Source: an uncultured Verrucomicrobia subdivision 3 bacterium
GTDB taxonomy: Bacteria; Verrucomicrobiota; Verrucomicrobiia; Limisphaerales; UBA11358
Assembly (NCBI GenBank): GCA_903850425.1
Contig: CAINLR010000037.1
Coordinates: 1 to 64,000, forward strand
Length of the DNA: 64,000 nucleotides
Direction: 5' to 3'
The translations under genes were made by a program, and so were the position numbers. Shown one piece after another: positions 47,481-56,269 of the stretch. The notes below the pieces were generated by a model. It was not told where the DNA came from. It saw nothing but the letters and a program-made list of their open reading frames with translations, and did not search any database. Position 1 is the stretch's first letter. Each line of letters starts with the position of its first letter.

Positions 47481-47512
47481 CGCCACCGCCGGCCAACTCG
47501 CCGGCGGTGGCG
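47481..47512. other. Perfect 13-bp GC-rich stem-loop
   Basis: CGCCACCGCCGGC (47481-47493) is the exact inverse of 47500-47512 with a 6-base loop. It lies between the end of the starch-binding-like gene and the start of the GH13 gene on the minus strand. No clear U-run follows in either direction, so it is either a factor-assisted terminator or an mRNA processing/stabilising hairpin. Confidence 0.6.
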
Positions 47513-47528
47513 GACTTGACTGCGAAGC

Positions 47529-49190
47529 TTAGTTCGGCTTGATGAGCCGGAAGAAACCAGCTTTGCCGCCGGCCGGCATGTTGGTAATTATCGCCGTGCC
47601 GTCGCTCGTGTTATTTGTGCTACCGATCCAGACAGCCCCGTCGGTTTCGACATGGTCGGTCCAGGAACCGGTCACGCTGCCGCTGGTTTGCAGATGGAGG
47701 CCGGGGCGGCCGAGCCATTGCACTCTGACATTGCCGCCAGTTGCCGGACTGACAGTCAAACCACCAAAAGGCGGCTCGACGTGTTGATTACCATAAGTAT
47801 CCAGCGGCATGTCATAACTACCCGAAGCCGGGGTGCGGATGATGCGCACATGGTTTTGACCTGCGGGTGCCTCATTGTCAATGGAGTCGATGCCATCATC
47901 AAAGCCATATTTGTAATGCACTTCCAGCGGATGTCCTGCCTTGACCGTCCACTGGTAAGTATAAATCCCACTGCCGACGGGATTTTCACTCAACTGCACA
48001 AGATTAAATGACTGCCAGTTTGGTGCCCAGCCATTGTCCATAAAGTTGCCGCTCATAAAAACTTGCATCGCAGTTCCGTCAAAACTCACCGCCGGCGAAA
48101 TCACTGGGGTGAGTCCGACGGCGGTCTGCGCGCCGTTCATGTTGACACTGAACGTCACCACCGTGTCAGCCGTCAAATAATCCGAGGCCACCTTATTGTT
48201 GAAGCTGACCACGGGCAGCAATAAGGTTCCATTGGTTGCCAGCATCGTGAACGTGCGATTATCAGACTGCTCCCAGCCGCCGTTGAGTGCCGCCGGATCA
48301 TTGTCGGTGAATTTATATTGCGTGGTGGAGGAACTCGGGACGTCCACGAATATGTTGGTGCCGTAATAAATGTTGGTGTTGCTGCCGCCGTTGTAAGGCG
48401 GTTCATTGGTCAACGCCAATCCGCCTGGCGGTCCCGACCAGCTATTGAAGGTGCCGGCAACATACACGGAAGAACCCGGCGTGAACTGGCCCAGCTCAAT
48501 CTGGCTCGACATGTCCACCGCAAAGACAACATAGTTGGTAACGGGCTTCGGAGCCAGATTGCCAGCCAGCCAGCGGCCATTGGGCAGGTCGAGTTGGAAA
48601 AAGATGACCTGGTTTGCTTGGGTGGTTGTCACGGTGGCATTGGCCCCCCCGCCGAAATCCGCTCCGCAATTGAAGTCGTTCCACGAGTTGGGCGTCCGGA
48701 ATTTGAAGCCATGCGCTCCCGCCGAGGCGATCACATAGGTGTTGGTATAAACCCCGTTGCCCGCCGCCGTCATTTGCGCATTAGGATCGCTGCTCCAATT
48801 TGGGTTGGTGAAATCACCGGCAATTTCAAAGGACATGTTGCCGGGATCATCAAAGCCAACCCGGTTTTGCACCGGTTGCCATCCGTCGGTGAACGTTCCG
48901 GGATAGAAATACACCGTGTTGTTACCATCGACATCATACGACAACTCCAAGTTGTTTCCCGGGTAGGTGAGGCTCCATGATCCAGGCACCGCGATGATCT
49001 TGCAGCCTTGAAAAGTTCCGGGCGTGCCGCCGGTCATCAGGTTGGTGTAGATGGTTGGGCCACCACCCAGCGGCGCATTATTATTCCAACCGTTGAAGTT
49101 GCCGGCGATGGCGTATGGCTGCGCTTGGCAGACGGACACGGAGACAGCGGCCAATCCGGCAACTGAGAGTAGCGTTAGTAGATGCTTCAT
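47529..49190 (-). CDS. Secreted starch-binding-like protein
   Basis: 553 residues from MKHLLTLLSVAGLAAVSVSV, a signal peptide ending CQA. The mature N-terminus has PYAIAGNFNGWNNNA, typical of CBM48/CBM20-type or SusE-like glycan modules, and similar blocks recur (FEIAGDFTNPNW, VYVAGTFNSWSGPPGG, VFMSGNFMDNGWAPNW), giving about four repeated beta-sandwich modules. It ends in LHLQTSGSVTGSW...GFFRLIKPN. No catalytic motifs were seen. Placed between two GH13 genes, it likely captures starch or glycogen at the cell surface. Confidence 0.78.
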   Translation of the reverse strand: MKHLLTLLSVAGLAAVSVSVCQAQPYAIAGNFNGWNNNAPLGGGPTIYTNLMTGGTPGTFQGCKIIAVPGSWSLTYPGNNLELSYDVDGNNTVYFYPGTFTDGWQPVQNRVGFDDPGNMSFEIAGDFTNPNWSSDPNAQMTAAGNGVYTNTYVIASAGAHGFKFRTPNSWNDFNCGADFGGGANATVTTTQANQVIFFQLDLPNGRWLAGNLAPKPVTNYVVFAVDMSSQIELGQFTPGSSVYVAGTFNSWSGPPGGLALTNEPPYNGGSNTNIYYGTNIFVDVPSSSTTQYKFTDNDPAALNGGWEQSDNRTFTMLATNGTLLLPVVSFNNKVASDYLTADTVVTFSVNMNGAQTAVGLTPVISPAVSFDGTAMQVFMSGNFMDNGWAPNWQSFNLVQLSENPVGSGIYTYQWTVKAGHPLEVHYKYGFDDGIDSIDNEAPAGQNHVRIIRTPASGSYDMPLDTYGNQHVEPPFGGLTVSPATGGNVRVQWLGRPGLHLQTSGSVTGSWTDHVETDGAVWIGSTNNTSDGTAIITNMPAGGKAGFFRLIKPN

Positions 49191-49480
49191 ATAATTATTA
49201 TTATCGTTTACCGTCGGCTTTTTTTTGACCATGTGGGCAGGCACGACATCAAGAAATGGGTCACGGGAACACTTTACATCGCACCAACAATCCGTCCACC
49301 GCATATTTGTGCGGTCAGCCCGTTCGGGCGCGGGCGCTACTTTGCAGAAAGTTCCCTGTGGGTTTTCCGGTCAATACTTGCTAACGGCACGCAAACTTGC
49401 TTGGCAACTTTTTGCACGATATAACGGCCCGGTTTTGCGCACATATTCATGCGGGGAAAAAAGCCGTCATTGGGTTTGTA
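49191..49480. other. Divergent promoter region
   Basis: Non-coding space between the starch-binding-like gene (minus) and the second GH13 gene (plus). Both promoters must lie here. An AT-rich patch (49190-49215) precedes the minus gene. No operator-like palindrome was recognised. Confidence 0.45.
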
Positions 49481-52042
49481 ATGAGTTTGGAAATCGAGTT
49501 AAGTGTGCGTCGCACGGTGAGCATTTTCTTCAACCAAACTGCGGTGGTGGGGCGCACGGTCATTTTATACCTGGCGGCGCTGGTCCTTTTTCACGCACGG
49601 GCTTTGGCTCAATCCGCTGACAATAGTTTCTGGCAAAAGCAAAACATCTACCAGATTTTCACCGACCGTTTCTACGACGGCGATCCCTCGAATAACAATG
49701 CCTCCGGCTCTTTCAACGCGAGCAGCGGCACCGGGGTCCACGGCGGCGACTTCAAGGGCATTGAGCAAAAGTTGGATTACATCAAAGCTCTCGGTGCGAC
49801 CGCCATCTGGATCACTCCAATCGTAAAAAACGGCTACGGCGATTATCACGGTTATTCCGGCAGCGATTTCTACTCGGTGGATCCGCATTGGGGCACGTTG
49901 TCGAACTTGCAGGCGATGGTGAATGCCGCGCATGCCCGGGGGTTGCTGGTGATCCAGGATGTGGTGGTGAATCATGGCAGCACGCTCAACAATATCAAGG
50001 GCAACACCCCCTTCAACACGAATGGCTACGCGTTGACTTACGCCAACTCGGCCCGGAAATATGCCGCGCCGTTTAATACCAATGCGGCCAATCCTTCGCT
50101 GACCAATCTCTTTCACAACTTGGGTGCGATCCAGGATTATGCGAACACCAATCAACTCGAACTGGGTGAGTTGAGCGGCCTCGACGATTTTCGAACCGAG
50201 TCGGCCTACGTTCGCTCGAACATGGCGGCCATCTATAATTATTGGATCACGAACGCTGGCTTTGACGGTTTCCGCGTGGACACGGTAAAGCACGCGGAGA
50301 TGAGTTTTTGGCAAGACTGGTGCCCGCGCATCCACGGCTTCGCCGCGACGAATGGCAAACCGAACTTCTTCATGTTTGGCGAAGTATTCGACGGCTCGGA
50401 CGCGAAGTGTGGCAGTTACTCCGGCACGCAGGGCGGCGGGGCTTTTAAACTGGATTCGCTGCTGGATTACCCGGGGTTCTTCGCGGTGCAAAAGGCGCTG
50501 GCTCGCGGCACCGGCAACACCAAACAGTTGGAAGATCATTACAACGCGCTCGCCGCCAATTACGATCCTGCCGCGCGCGACCGGCTGGTCACCTTTCTGG
50601 ACAACCACGACACCACCCGCTTCCTGAATTCTGCCAACGCCAATGGCAATACCAATCGCCTCGCGGTGGCGCTTGAATTTCTCTACACGTCGCGGGGCAT
50701 TCCGTGTTTGTATCAGGGCACCGAGCAGGCGTTCAATGGTGGCGCGGACCCGCACAATCGCGAGGACATGTTTGCGGGATCGTTCAAAGATACCGGTCAG
50801 GCGGGTGTGGATAGTTTCAATATGACGCACCCGCTGTTTCAACTCGTCGCCAAACTGAATAATTTCCGCCGGCTCTATCCTGCGCTGACGCTCGGCACGC
50901 ATGTCAATCAGTGGTATAACCCCAGTGGTCCCGGTCTCTTCGCCTACGCGCGGCGGTTGGGCACGCAGGAAGTGTTCTTTGTATTCAATAGCGCTGCGGT
51001 CACGCAGACCTTGGCGAATCGCGCCACGATTTACGCGCCCGGCACTGCCCTGGTGAATCTATTGGACCCGAACGAAGTTCTCACCGTGACCGCCGGTTCG
51101 CAGACGCCGCTAATTGCCGTGCCGCCAACCACCGCGAAAATTTTTATCGCGCAATCTCAATTGCTCCCGCTCGATCCAGTCGTGACAAGCAACGCCCCGG
51201 TCCACGCGGCCAAACTCGTCTCGCCGCTTGCACCCGTCGTGCTGCAATTCAGCCAGCCGATGGATACCAATAGTGTGCAAGCCGCCTTCGCGACGACGCC
51301 GGCGGTCGCCGGAACTTTCGCCTGGTCGGCCAGCCGCGATACAATGACGTTTACTCCCGTGGGTGCGGGCTTTGCGCCGTTGACGAACATCACGGTGATC
51401 GTGAGCAATACGGCGTTTGCCGCCGGCTCCGGCAAAACCCTGGTGGCTGACTACAACTTATTATTCCAAACCGCCGTCGCCCCGCCAGTGGTTTATTTTT
51501 CCAGCCCGGCCACAGACGGAACGCTTATTCCAATGGGGAGCAACGTGACCTATCTGGTCCAAGTCTGTTTCACCGCCACTTTGGATACGAACGATGCGAG
51601 CCATTTTAATTTAAGCATCAATGGCGTGTTGCAGCCGCAGTCCGCCTATATTTTCCGGCCCGTCGGATCCGTGGCTGGCTATTCGGGATTGCGCTCCCTG
51701 CTTTACAACTGGAGCGGGGTTGCGCCTGGCACCACGAACGGCCCGAACAGCCTGCAAGTCATTTATTCTAACCGCCAAACCCGCGTGGTTTTAAGCGATG
51801 TGCAAACAGTCATCGTGCCAACGCCGTTCGTCATTTCGGGATTGGCCAGCAGCAACCAGATGGTCGTCTGGAGCAGCACGCCGGGTGTCAATTATCAGGT
51901 GCTGGCTACCACCAATTTGGCCCAACCCTTTGCGCCGCTGAGCGGCATCATTCCAGCGAGCGGGTTGTCCACTTCGTATCGGGATATTTCCAATGCGCCG
52001 CAGTTACCGCAAAAGTTTTTCGAAATAGAAGTCGTGCCGTGA
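49481..52042 (+). CDS. Secreted GH13 alpha-amylase with Ig-like C-terminus
   Basis: 853 residues from MSLEIELSVRRTVSIFFNQT, with an export signal whose hydrophobic core (VILYLAALVLF) ends near ALAQ. Catalytic domain: IYQIFTDRFYDGDPS, DFYSVDPHWG, IQDVVVNHGS (region I), FDGFRVDTVKHAE (region II, nucleophile Asp), FFMFGEVFDG (region III, Glu) and VTFLDNHDTTRF (region IV). From about residue 565 come a Big_5-like Ig domain (VVLQFSQPMDTNSVQAAF) and another beta domain, ending in VNYQVLATTNLAQPF...KFFEIEVVP. Likely a cell-surface or secreted maltodextrin-producing amylase. Confidence 0.9.
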   Translation: MSLEIELSVRRTVSIFFNQTAVVGRTVILYLAALVLFHARALAQSADNSFWQKQNIYQIFTDRFYDGDPSNNNASGSFNASSGTGVHGGDFKGIEQKLDYIKALGATAIWITPIVKNGYGDYHGYSGSDFYSVDPHWGTLSNLQAMVNAAHARGLLVIQDVVVNHGSTLNNIKGNTPFNTNGYALTYANSARKYAAPFNTNAANPSLTNLFHNLGAIQDYANTNQLELGELSGLDDFRTESAYVRSNMAAIYNYWITNAGFDGFRVDTVKHAEMSFWQDWCPRIHGFAATNGKPNFFMFGEVFDGSDAKCGSYSGTQGGGAFKLDSLLDYPGFFAVQKALARGTGNTKQLEDHYNALAANYDPAARDRLVTFLDNHDTTRFLNSANANGNTNRLAVALEFLYTSRGIPCLYQGTEQAFNGGADPHNREDMFAGSFKDTGQAGVDSFNMTHPLFQLVAKLNNFRRLYPALTLGTHVNQWYNPSGPGLFAYARRLGTQEVFFVFNSAAVTQTLANRATIYAPGTALVNLLDPNEVLTVTAGSQTPLIAVPPTTAKIFIAQSQLLPLDPVVTSNAPVHAAKLVSPLAPVVLQFSQPMDTNSVQAAFATTPAVAGTFAWSASRDTMTFTPVGAGFAPLTNITVIVSNTAFAAGSGKTLVADYNLLFQTAVAPPVVYFSSPATDGTLIPMGSNVTYLVQVCFTATLDTNDASHFNLSINGVLQPQSAYIFRPVGSVAGYSGLRSLLYNWSGVAPGTTNGPNSLQVIYSNRQTRVVLSDVQTVIVPTPFVISGLASSNQMVVWSSTPGVNYQVLATTNLAQPFAPLSGIIPASGLSTSYRDISNAPQLPQKFFEIEVVP

Positions 52043-52069
52043 GGCGCAGGCTTCAAACATTCTGAAGGT

Positions 52070-52696
52070 TTAGCCGCGCAGATATTTCACCACCGCTTCG
52101 GTGCGCGAGTGGACATGCAGTTTTTCATAAACCGTCCGCACATAGCTGCGCACCGTATCAATGCTGATGCCCATGCGGTCGGCAATTTCCTTGTAGGCGT
52201 AACCTTTGGCGAGCTGGTCGAGAAATTCCCGTTCCGCCGGCGTCAGTTTGGCGAGGCCGGCATCCAGCGTGGCGGGCTTGGAAAAAAATTGCACCAGGCG
52301 CCGCGCGAGTTGCGGCGACATCGGCGCGCCGCCATCGAATACGTCGCGGATGGATTCCAGCAACCGGGCCGAAGCCGTGCGTTTCAGCAGATAGCCGCTC
52401 GCGCCCGCGCGCAGAGAATTGAACAGCGAATCGCTGTCCTCATAAACCGTCAGCATTAGAAACTGGATGGACGGCTGGGCGGCTTTCAACTGGCGCACGC
52501 ACTCGTAGCCTTTCATGCCCGGCAGGTTGATGTCCATCAACACGACGTCTGGCAATTGGGTCGGAATTTCCTTTAGCGCCGTTTCGCCGTTGGCGCATTC
52601 ACCGACAAGCTTGTAGCCGGGCGCGCGTTTGATCAACGCCGACAGGCTGCTGCGGATGCCTTCATCATCATCCACGATGGCGACTTTGATTTGCAT
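52070..52696 (-). CDS. NarL/LuxR-family response regulator
   Basis: 208 residues from MQIKVAIVDDDEGIRSSLSA. The receiver domain (1-120) has the acidic pair DDD, the phospho-acceptor Asp in VVLMDINLPGMKG, and Lys in GYLLKRTA. The C-terminal LuxR helix-turn-helix (about 145-205) reads LTPAEREFLDQLAKGYAYKE and GISIDTVRSYVRTVYEKL. It follows the kinase gene by 44 bases and converges on the amylase gene. Its targets are not evident from the sequence. Confidence 0.93.
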   Translation of the reverse strand: MQIKVAIVDDDEGIRSSLSALIKRAPGYKLVGECANGETALKEIPTQLPDVVLMDINLPGMKGYECVRQLKAAQPSIQFLMLTVYEDSDSLFNSLRAGASGYLLKRTASARLLESIRDVFDGGAPMSPQLARRLVQFFSKPATLDAGLAKLTPAEREFLDQLAKGYAYKEIADRMGISIDTVRSYVRTVYEKLHVHSRTEAVVKYLRG

Positions 52697-52740
52697 AATT
52701 TTTAGGGTGCGGTTTGAAAGTAAACTGCGCGCGACGCGGG

Positions 52741-54162
52741 TCAACAGGGAAATCGGCACGTAAATTCTTTCCGCGTTCCTTTGCCGGGTTCGCTGGTCAA
52801 TCGCAGCGTGCCGCCGACCGCCTCAGCGCGGCGGTGCATGTTTCCCAAGCCATTGTGGCGTCCGTCCGTGCCGGATGAACCGCAGTCAAACCCTTTACCG
52901 TCGTCCGCAATGATGATTTTCAGAACCTGTCCATCGGTTTTGATTTGTAACAAAGCCACGCTGGCCGACGCGTGTTTCAAGACGTTGGTCAGCGCCTCTT
53001 TGACGATGAGAAAAATATTATGGCGCACGTCCGGCGGCAGCGGTTGCGCCGGCAATTCATCGGGCACATCCAGCCGACAGCGCGTCGGGCTGCCCTCGAA
53101 GAGTTCGCTCGCAAAGTGCGTGATGTAATCCACCAGGCTTTGCAGTGTGTCGCTGCCGGGCCGCACGGCCCAGACAATTTCTTCGAGCGCGCGGACGCTT
53201 TGGTCGGCGGCCAGCGACAGTTTGCCCGCGTGCGCGGCCACCTGGTCGGGATTGTGTTGGTCCGCATGGACGAGCCCGCTCAAAAGCGAGATGCGCGTCA
53301 GCGAGGAGCCGAGTTCATCGTGCAAATCCTGGGCGATGCGGGCCCGCTCGCGCTCCAGGGCACTCTCTTGCTCGGCGCGTTGGAGTTGCCGTTGGAATTT
53401 TTTCTGTTCGATGAGGCGAACCGTTATGCCCACCGTGATCAGCAGCCCGCAGCCGATCAACGAAAAAAACCACCAGGTCTGCCAGAACCGCACCACCACG
53501 AAATCTTCGAACGAAGTTGCGATCGCCATGTCGCTGAAAATCCAGCCGTTGCCGCCGCCCTCGTGGCGCAGGCGGATTTGATTGAAGGTGGCGCGCGCCT
53601 TGAATTTGGTGGTGAGACTTTCGAGCTGGTTATGGTCGGTCGCGCCCCGCCCAAGGTTGGGGTTCAGCCACACGGTGACGAGGTCATCGCCGCCGGGCAC
53701 ATATTGAACCTTGAAGATAATCGTTCGATCCACGTCGTGGCGCGGCAATTCGTAATGCCGGAACAAGCCCAGATTGACGGGCTCGGGGTGCGCCGAATTC
53801 AAGTTGAATTCGCCGGCCAGTTGGTTTGATGGCCCCATTTCCATGGTGTTGAACGCGGAGTAGCCCCAGGCTTCGGGCGCGTTGCCCACGGCCAGCTGCG
53901 CTGCCTCACCCTCGAATAATTGGAAGCCTGCGAAGTAAGGCTCGGAAGCCACGTCCGAAAGCGGGTCCACATGCACCTTGAAATAGAGCGCGTCGTTGTT
54001 GGTGTCGCCCCGCTTCACCGCGCCGCCCAGTATATCCACGCCGACGCCGGTGTTGTGGACGAGCCGCGCATCGGCATCGCGCCACAAAATGGTCGCCGGT
54101 GCGGTCCGGCAACACAAGATCGCCAGAGCGATCAGCGCAAAGCATGCGGCGGAGCGGGGCAT
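52741..54162 (-). CDS. Membrane histidine kinase (HisKA_3 type)
   Basis: 473 residues from MPRSAACFALIALAILC (signal/first membrane segment). A periplasmic sensing region (about 25-220) has a beta-rich fold (LWRDADARLVHNTGVGVDIL, ALYFKVHVDPLSDV). One membrane segment follows (TWWFFSLIGCGLLITVGITV). A short coiled segment precedes the dimerisation box RARIAQDLHDELGSSLTRIS, with the phosphorylated His in DLHDELG. The ATPase domain has EALTNVLKHA, IADDGKGFD and GLGNMHRRAEAVGG. It is the partner of the response regulator directly downstream. Confidence 0.9.
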   Translation of the reverse strand: MPRSAACFALIALAILCCRTAPATILWRDADARLVHNTGVGVDILGGAVKRGDTNNDALYFKVHVDPLSDVASEPYFAGFQLFEGEAAQLAVGNAPEAWGYSAFNTMEMGPSNQLAGEFNLNSAHPEPVNLGLFRHYELPRHDVDRTIIFKVQYVPGGDDLVTVWLNPNLGRGATDHNQLESLTTKFKARATFNQIRLRHEGGGNGWIFSDMAIATSFEDFVVVRFWQTWWFFSLIGCGLLITVGITVRLIEQKKFQRQLQRAEQESALERERARIAQDLHDELGSSLTRISLLSGLVHADQHNPDQVAAHAGKLSLAADQSVRALEEIVWAVRPGSDTLQSLVDYITHFASELFEGSPTRCRLDVPDELPAQPLPPDVRHNIFLIVKEALTNVLKHASASVALLQIKTDGQVLKIIIADDGKGFDCGSSGTDGRHNGLGNMHRRAEAVGGTLRLTSEPGKGTRKEFTCRFPC

Positions 54163-54384
54163 GTGGCGATTATGCTGGTGAAATGTGCGCCGCACAAGGT
54201 TGCGTCCGTTGGTATGTCCGTGGCCGGCAAAATAGCGGCACCCGTTCGGGGGTGGCCTTGGCGACGCTTTTCTGCCGCTTCCTTTCCTCGCGTTTGGAAG
54301 CGGCGGAAGTTCGCGGCAAGAATTCCACGCGTTAATCGCGTTGCGCAGTTCGGGCGCCGGAAAAATTTCTGCGTGTGGCGGGTT

Positions 54385-54939
54385 TCAAGTCGTCGTCAAA
54401 TTGCCGGCCACCGGGGAGCTAGGAAACACGGTAACGAGGCCGGAGCCATCGCCACCACTGCTGCTGCTGCCACCGGAGCCGGTCCCGATCCAGGGGTGCT
54501 GGATGGGAGAGCGATAAATAGTTTTGTGCGCCTCGCTCGCGCTGACGTAATAATCCAAACAAGCACTCGCGTCGCCGCTCCCACTGGCGAAAAATAATCC
54601 GCCATAATTTCTCTGGGTGCCGGCGTGCGAGTCGTTGGGAGTCTTGTTGGTGGATGCACGCGGATGAACTTGAGGGGCGGCCGGGCGATCATCCACGCCG
54701 AAAATTTCCCGAAATTTTTCCAGAGTCGGCGCCTGAAACCGCGTTTCCCGCGGTTGAATCGGATCCTCGGCTTTCTCCTGGTGAGCCGTCCCACAGTTGC
54801 GCTGGCCCGGCCAGTAAATCGGCTGGTGCTGCTGCCCGAGCGAGAGGCTCTGGCGCTTGGGATTGGGGGTGGAATGAAGTGACAGCGCAGCCGTGGCAAA
54901 CCGCCGGGCAGGCTGGGCGAAACGATGAGACAGTTTCAT
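54385..54939 (-). CDS. Hypothetical Ser/Gly-rich protein
   Basis: 184 residues from MKLSHRFAQPARRFATAALS. No family is recognised. The N-terminal third is basic and Gln/Pro-rich, and the C-terminus is Ser/Gly-rich (GSGGSSSSGGDGSGL). The middle contains YGGLFFASGSGDASACLDYY. It could be a small exported protein, but the signal is weak, and it may be a chance frame in GC-rich DNA. Confidence 0.4.
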   Translation of the reverse strand: MKLSHRFAQPARRFATAALSLHSTPNPKRQSLSLGQQHQPIYWPGQRNCGTAHQEKAEDPIQPRETRFQAPTLEKFREIFGVDDRPAAPQVHPRASTNKTPNDSHAGTQRNYGGLFFASGSGDASACLDYYVSASEAHKTIYRSPIQHPWIGTGSGGSSSSGGDGSGLVTVFPSSPVAGNLTTT

Positions 54940-55207
54940 TCGGGTGTTAGGGCTGGGGATAGCATACGTCAAATTACCCGCTTGCCTACCGCACAAAGAT
55001 GCGAGGAACCCGGGCGCGGCCCAGCGCAAGCGAGCAGCGCCGCCGCGTCGCCCGGCCGGCCGAACGCCGGGTCCGGGACCACACTGGCGCGGGCTTGCGG
55101 GCCGCCGGAAATTATTTTTGGAATATGTTTGACATTAATAGTTAAAAGTATCATTGCTAACTCTGTTCCCAGTCCCAAAACAAAACCAAATAACCAACCA
55201 AACCAAT

Positions 55208-55459
55208 ATGCCTACCACCGGAGAATTCCAAGTTCGTCTCGACGACATCAAGCTCAGTGCCGCGGCCAAGCAGCGCGTGCAGCTCGGCATTCAACAGCTC
55301 CTCCTCAAAGAACTGGCGCAGATTGATCACAAAGGCGATGTGGTCATCGGCCGGCCGGTCAAGCTCGGGCCCATCTGGAATGGCATCATTGCCCGGCTGG
55401 CCGACGGCAAGATCCAGGTCCAAAGCGTCAACGTCAACGTCAACCCCGTGGTTCGCTGA
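55208..55459 (+). CDS. 83-residue protein with Val-alternating tail
   Basis: Starts MPTTGEFQVRLDDIKLSAAA after an AT-rich upstream segment. A helical, Lys/Gln/Leu-rich middle (KQRVQLGIQQLLLKELAQID) is followed by a beta-like tail QVQSVNVNVNPVVR. No family is recognised. It precedes the Cys-rich gene by 28 bases on the same strand, so the two are probably co-transcribed. Confidence 0.65.
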   Translation: MPTTGEFQVRLDDIKLSAAAKQRVQLGIQQLLLKELAQIDHKGDVVIGRPVKLGPIWNGIIARLADGKIQVQSVNVNVNPVVR

Positions 55460-55487
55460 CCCGGCCGTTCACCCCGCTGGCGTGAAC

Positions 55488-55916
55488 ATGGAAAACTCGG
55501 TTCATCAAACCGCAAGTCCGCCAACCCCGCTTTGTCCGAGCGCCCGGTGTGAGCCGGGGGCCATTCTGCTGGGCGTCATCCAGGCGGATGGCTCCGTGGC
55601 CATGCTGGCGCAGAAACAGCGGGTGGATGAATTTTTCGTGAAGCTGGCTCACGAAGGCCGGACGCCGGAGAAACGGTTCCGGTTTGCCGATTCCTGTCTC
55701 AAGTCGGGTTGCCAGCAATGGACCGGCAACCGCTGCGGGGTCATTGACCGGGTCTTGGCGGACAACCCGGATTATGTGGGAGCGGCGGAATTGCCCGCTT
55801 GCTCCATCCGTTCCGACTGCCGCTGGCATCAGCAAATTGGCGCGCAGGCGTGCGGCGTTTGTCCTCTGATTGTGACCGATTTGACGGAACCGGTTCCGCC
55901 GGTTTGCCCCGCCTGA
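55488..55916 (+). CDS. Cys-rich protein of unknown function
   Basis: 142 residues from MENSVHQTASPPTPLCPSAR with ten cysteines. The core pattern is SCLKSGCQQWTGNRC (C-x4-C-x7-C), then, after 22 residues, CSIRSDCRWHQQIGAQACGVC (C-x5-C-x10-C-x2-C), a spacing that suggests a metal or Fe-S site. The N-terminal part AILLGVIQADGSVAMLAQ contains a hydrophobic strand pair. No signal peptide is visible. It lies just after the 83-residue gene, and a functional pair is plausible. Confidence 0.65.
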   Translation: MENSVHQTASPPTPLCPSARCEPGAILLGVIQADGSVAMLAQKQRVDEFFVKLAHEGRTPEKRFRFADSCLKSGCQQWTGNRCGVIDRVLADNPDYVGAAELPACSIRSDCRWHQQIGAQACGVCPLIVTDLTEPVPPVCPA

Positions 55917-56269
55917 GTTTATGGGCTGCGGCTGCGCCAGAGTTTTTTTGGCTCAACGCGCAGTGCTTTTCCGCCATGTGACCGCGCTTGGATCTCCGTT
56001 TCCAGTTTGCTTCCTCTCCTTATTGATGAACGACGATCGGCTTCCGGACCAAGCGGCTGAATTGTCTCGATTGAGAATTTGCGCCGCGGGCGTGGCCACT
56101 TTATGCCACATGACACCTTGCCAAAACCGGTTAGTTTAGATGATCAAAAAAGTCACTCGGTAATTCGCACTTGAAGACTATGCTATTCTCTGCAACTTGT
56201 CCCCAGAAACCCAGCAACCTCAGCGTTTCTCCGCCCGTCCTAGCAAACCTAACTCCAAATAACAACCCC
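55917..56269. other. Intergenic region before the giant beta-strand-repeat gene
   Basis: No gene could be supported. The reading frame of the downstream gene is open back to 56171, but the signal peptide starts at 56270. The region must contain that gene's promoter; no clear motif is seen. Confidence 0.45.
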
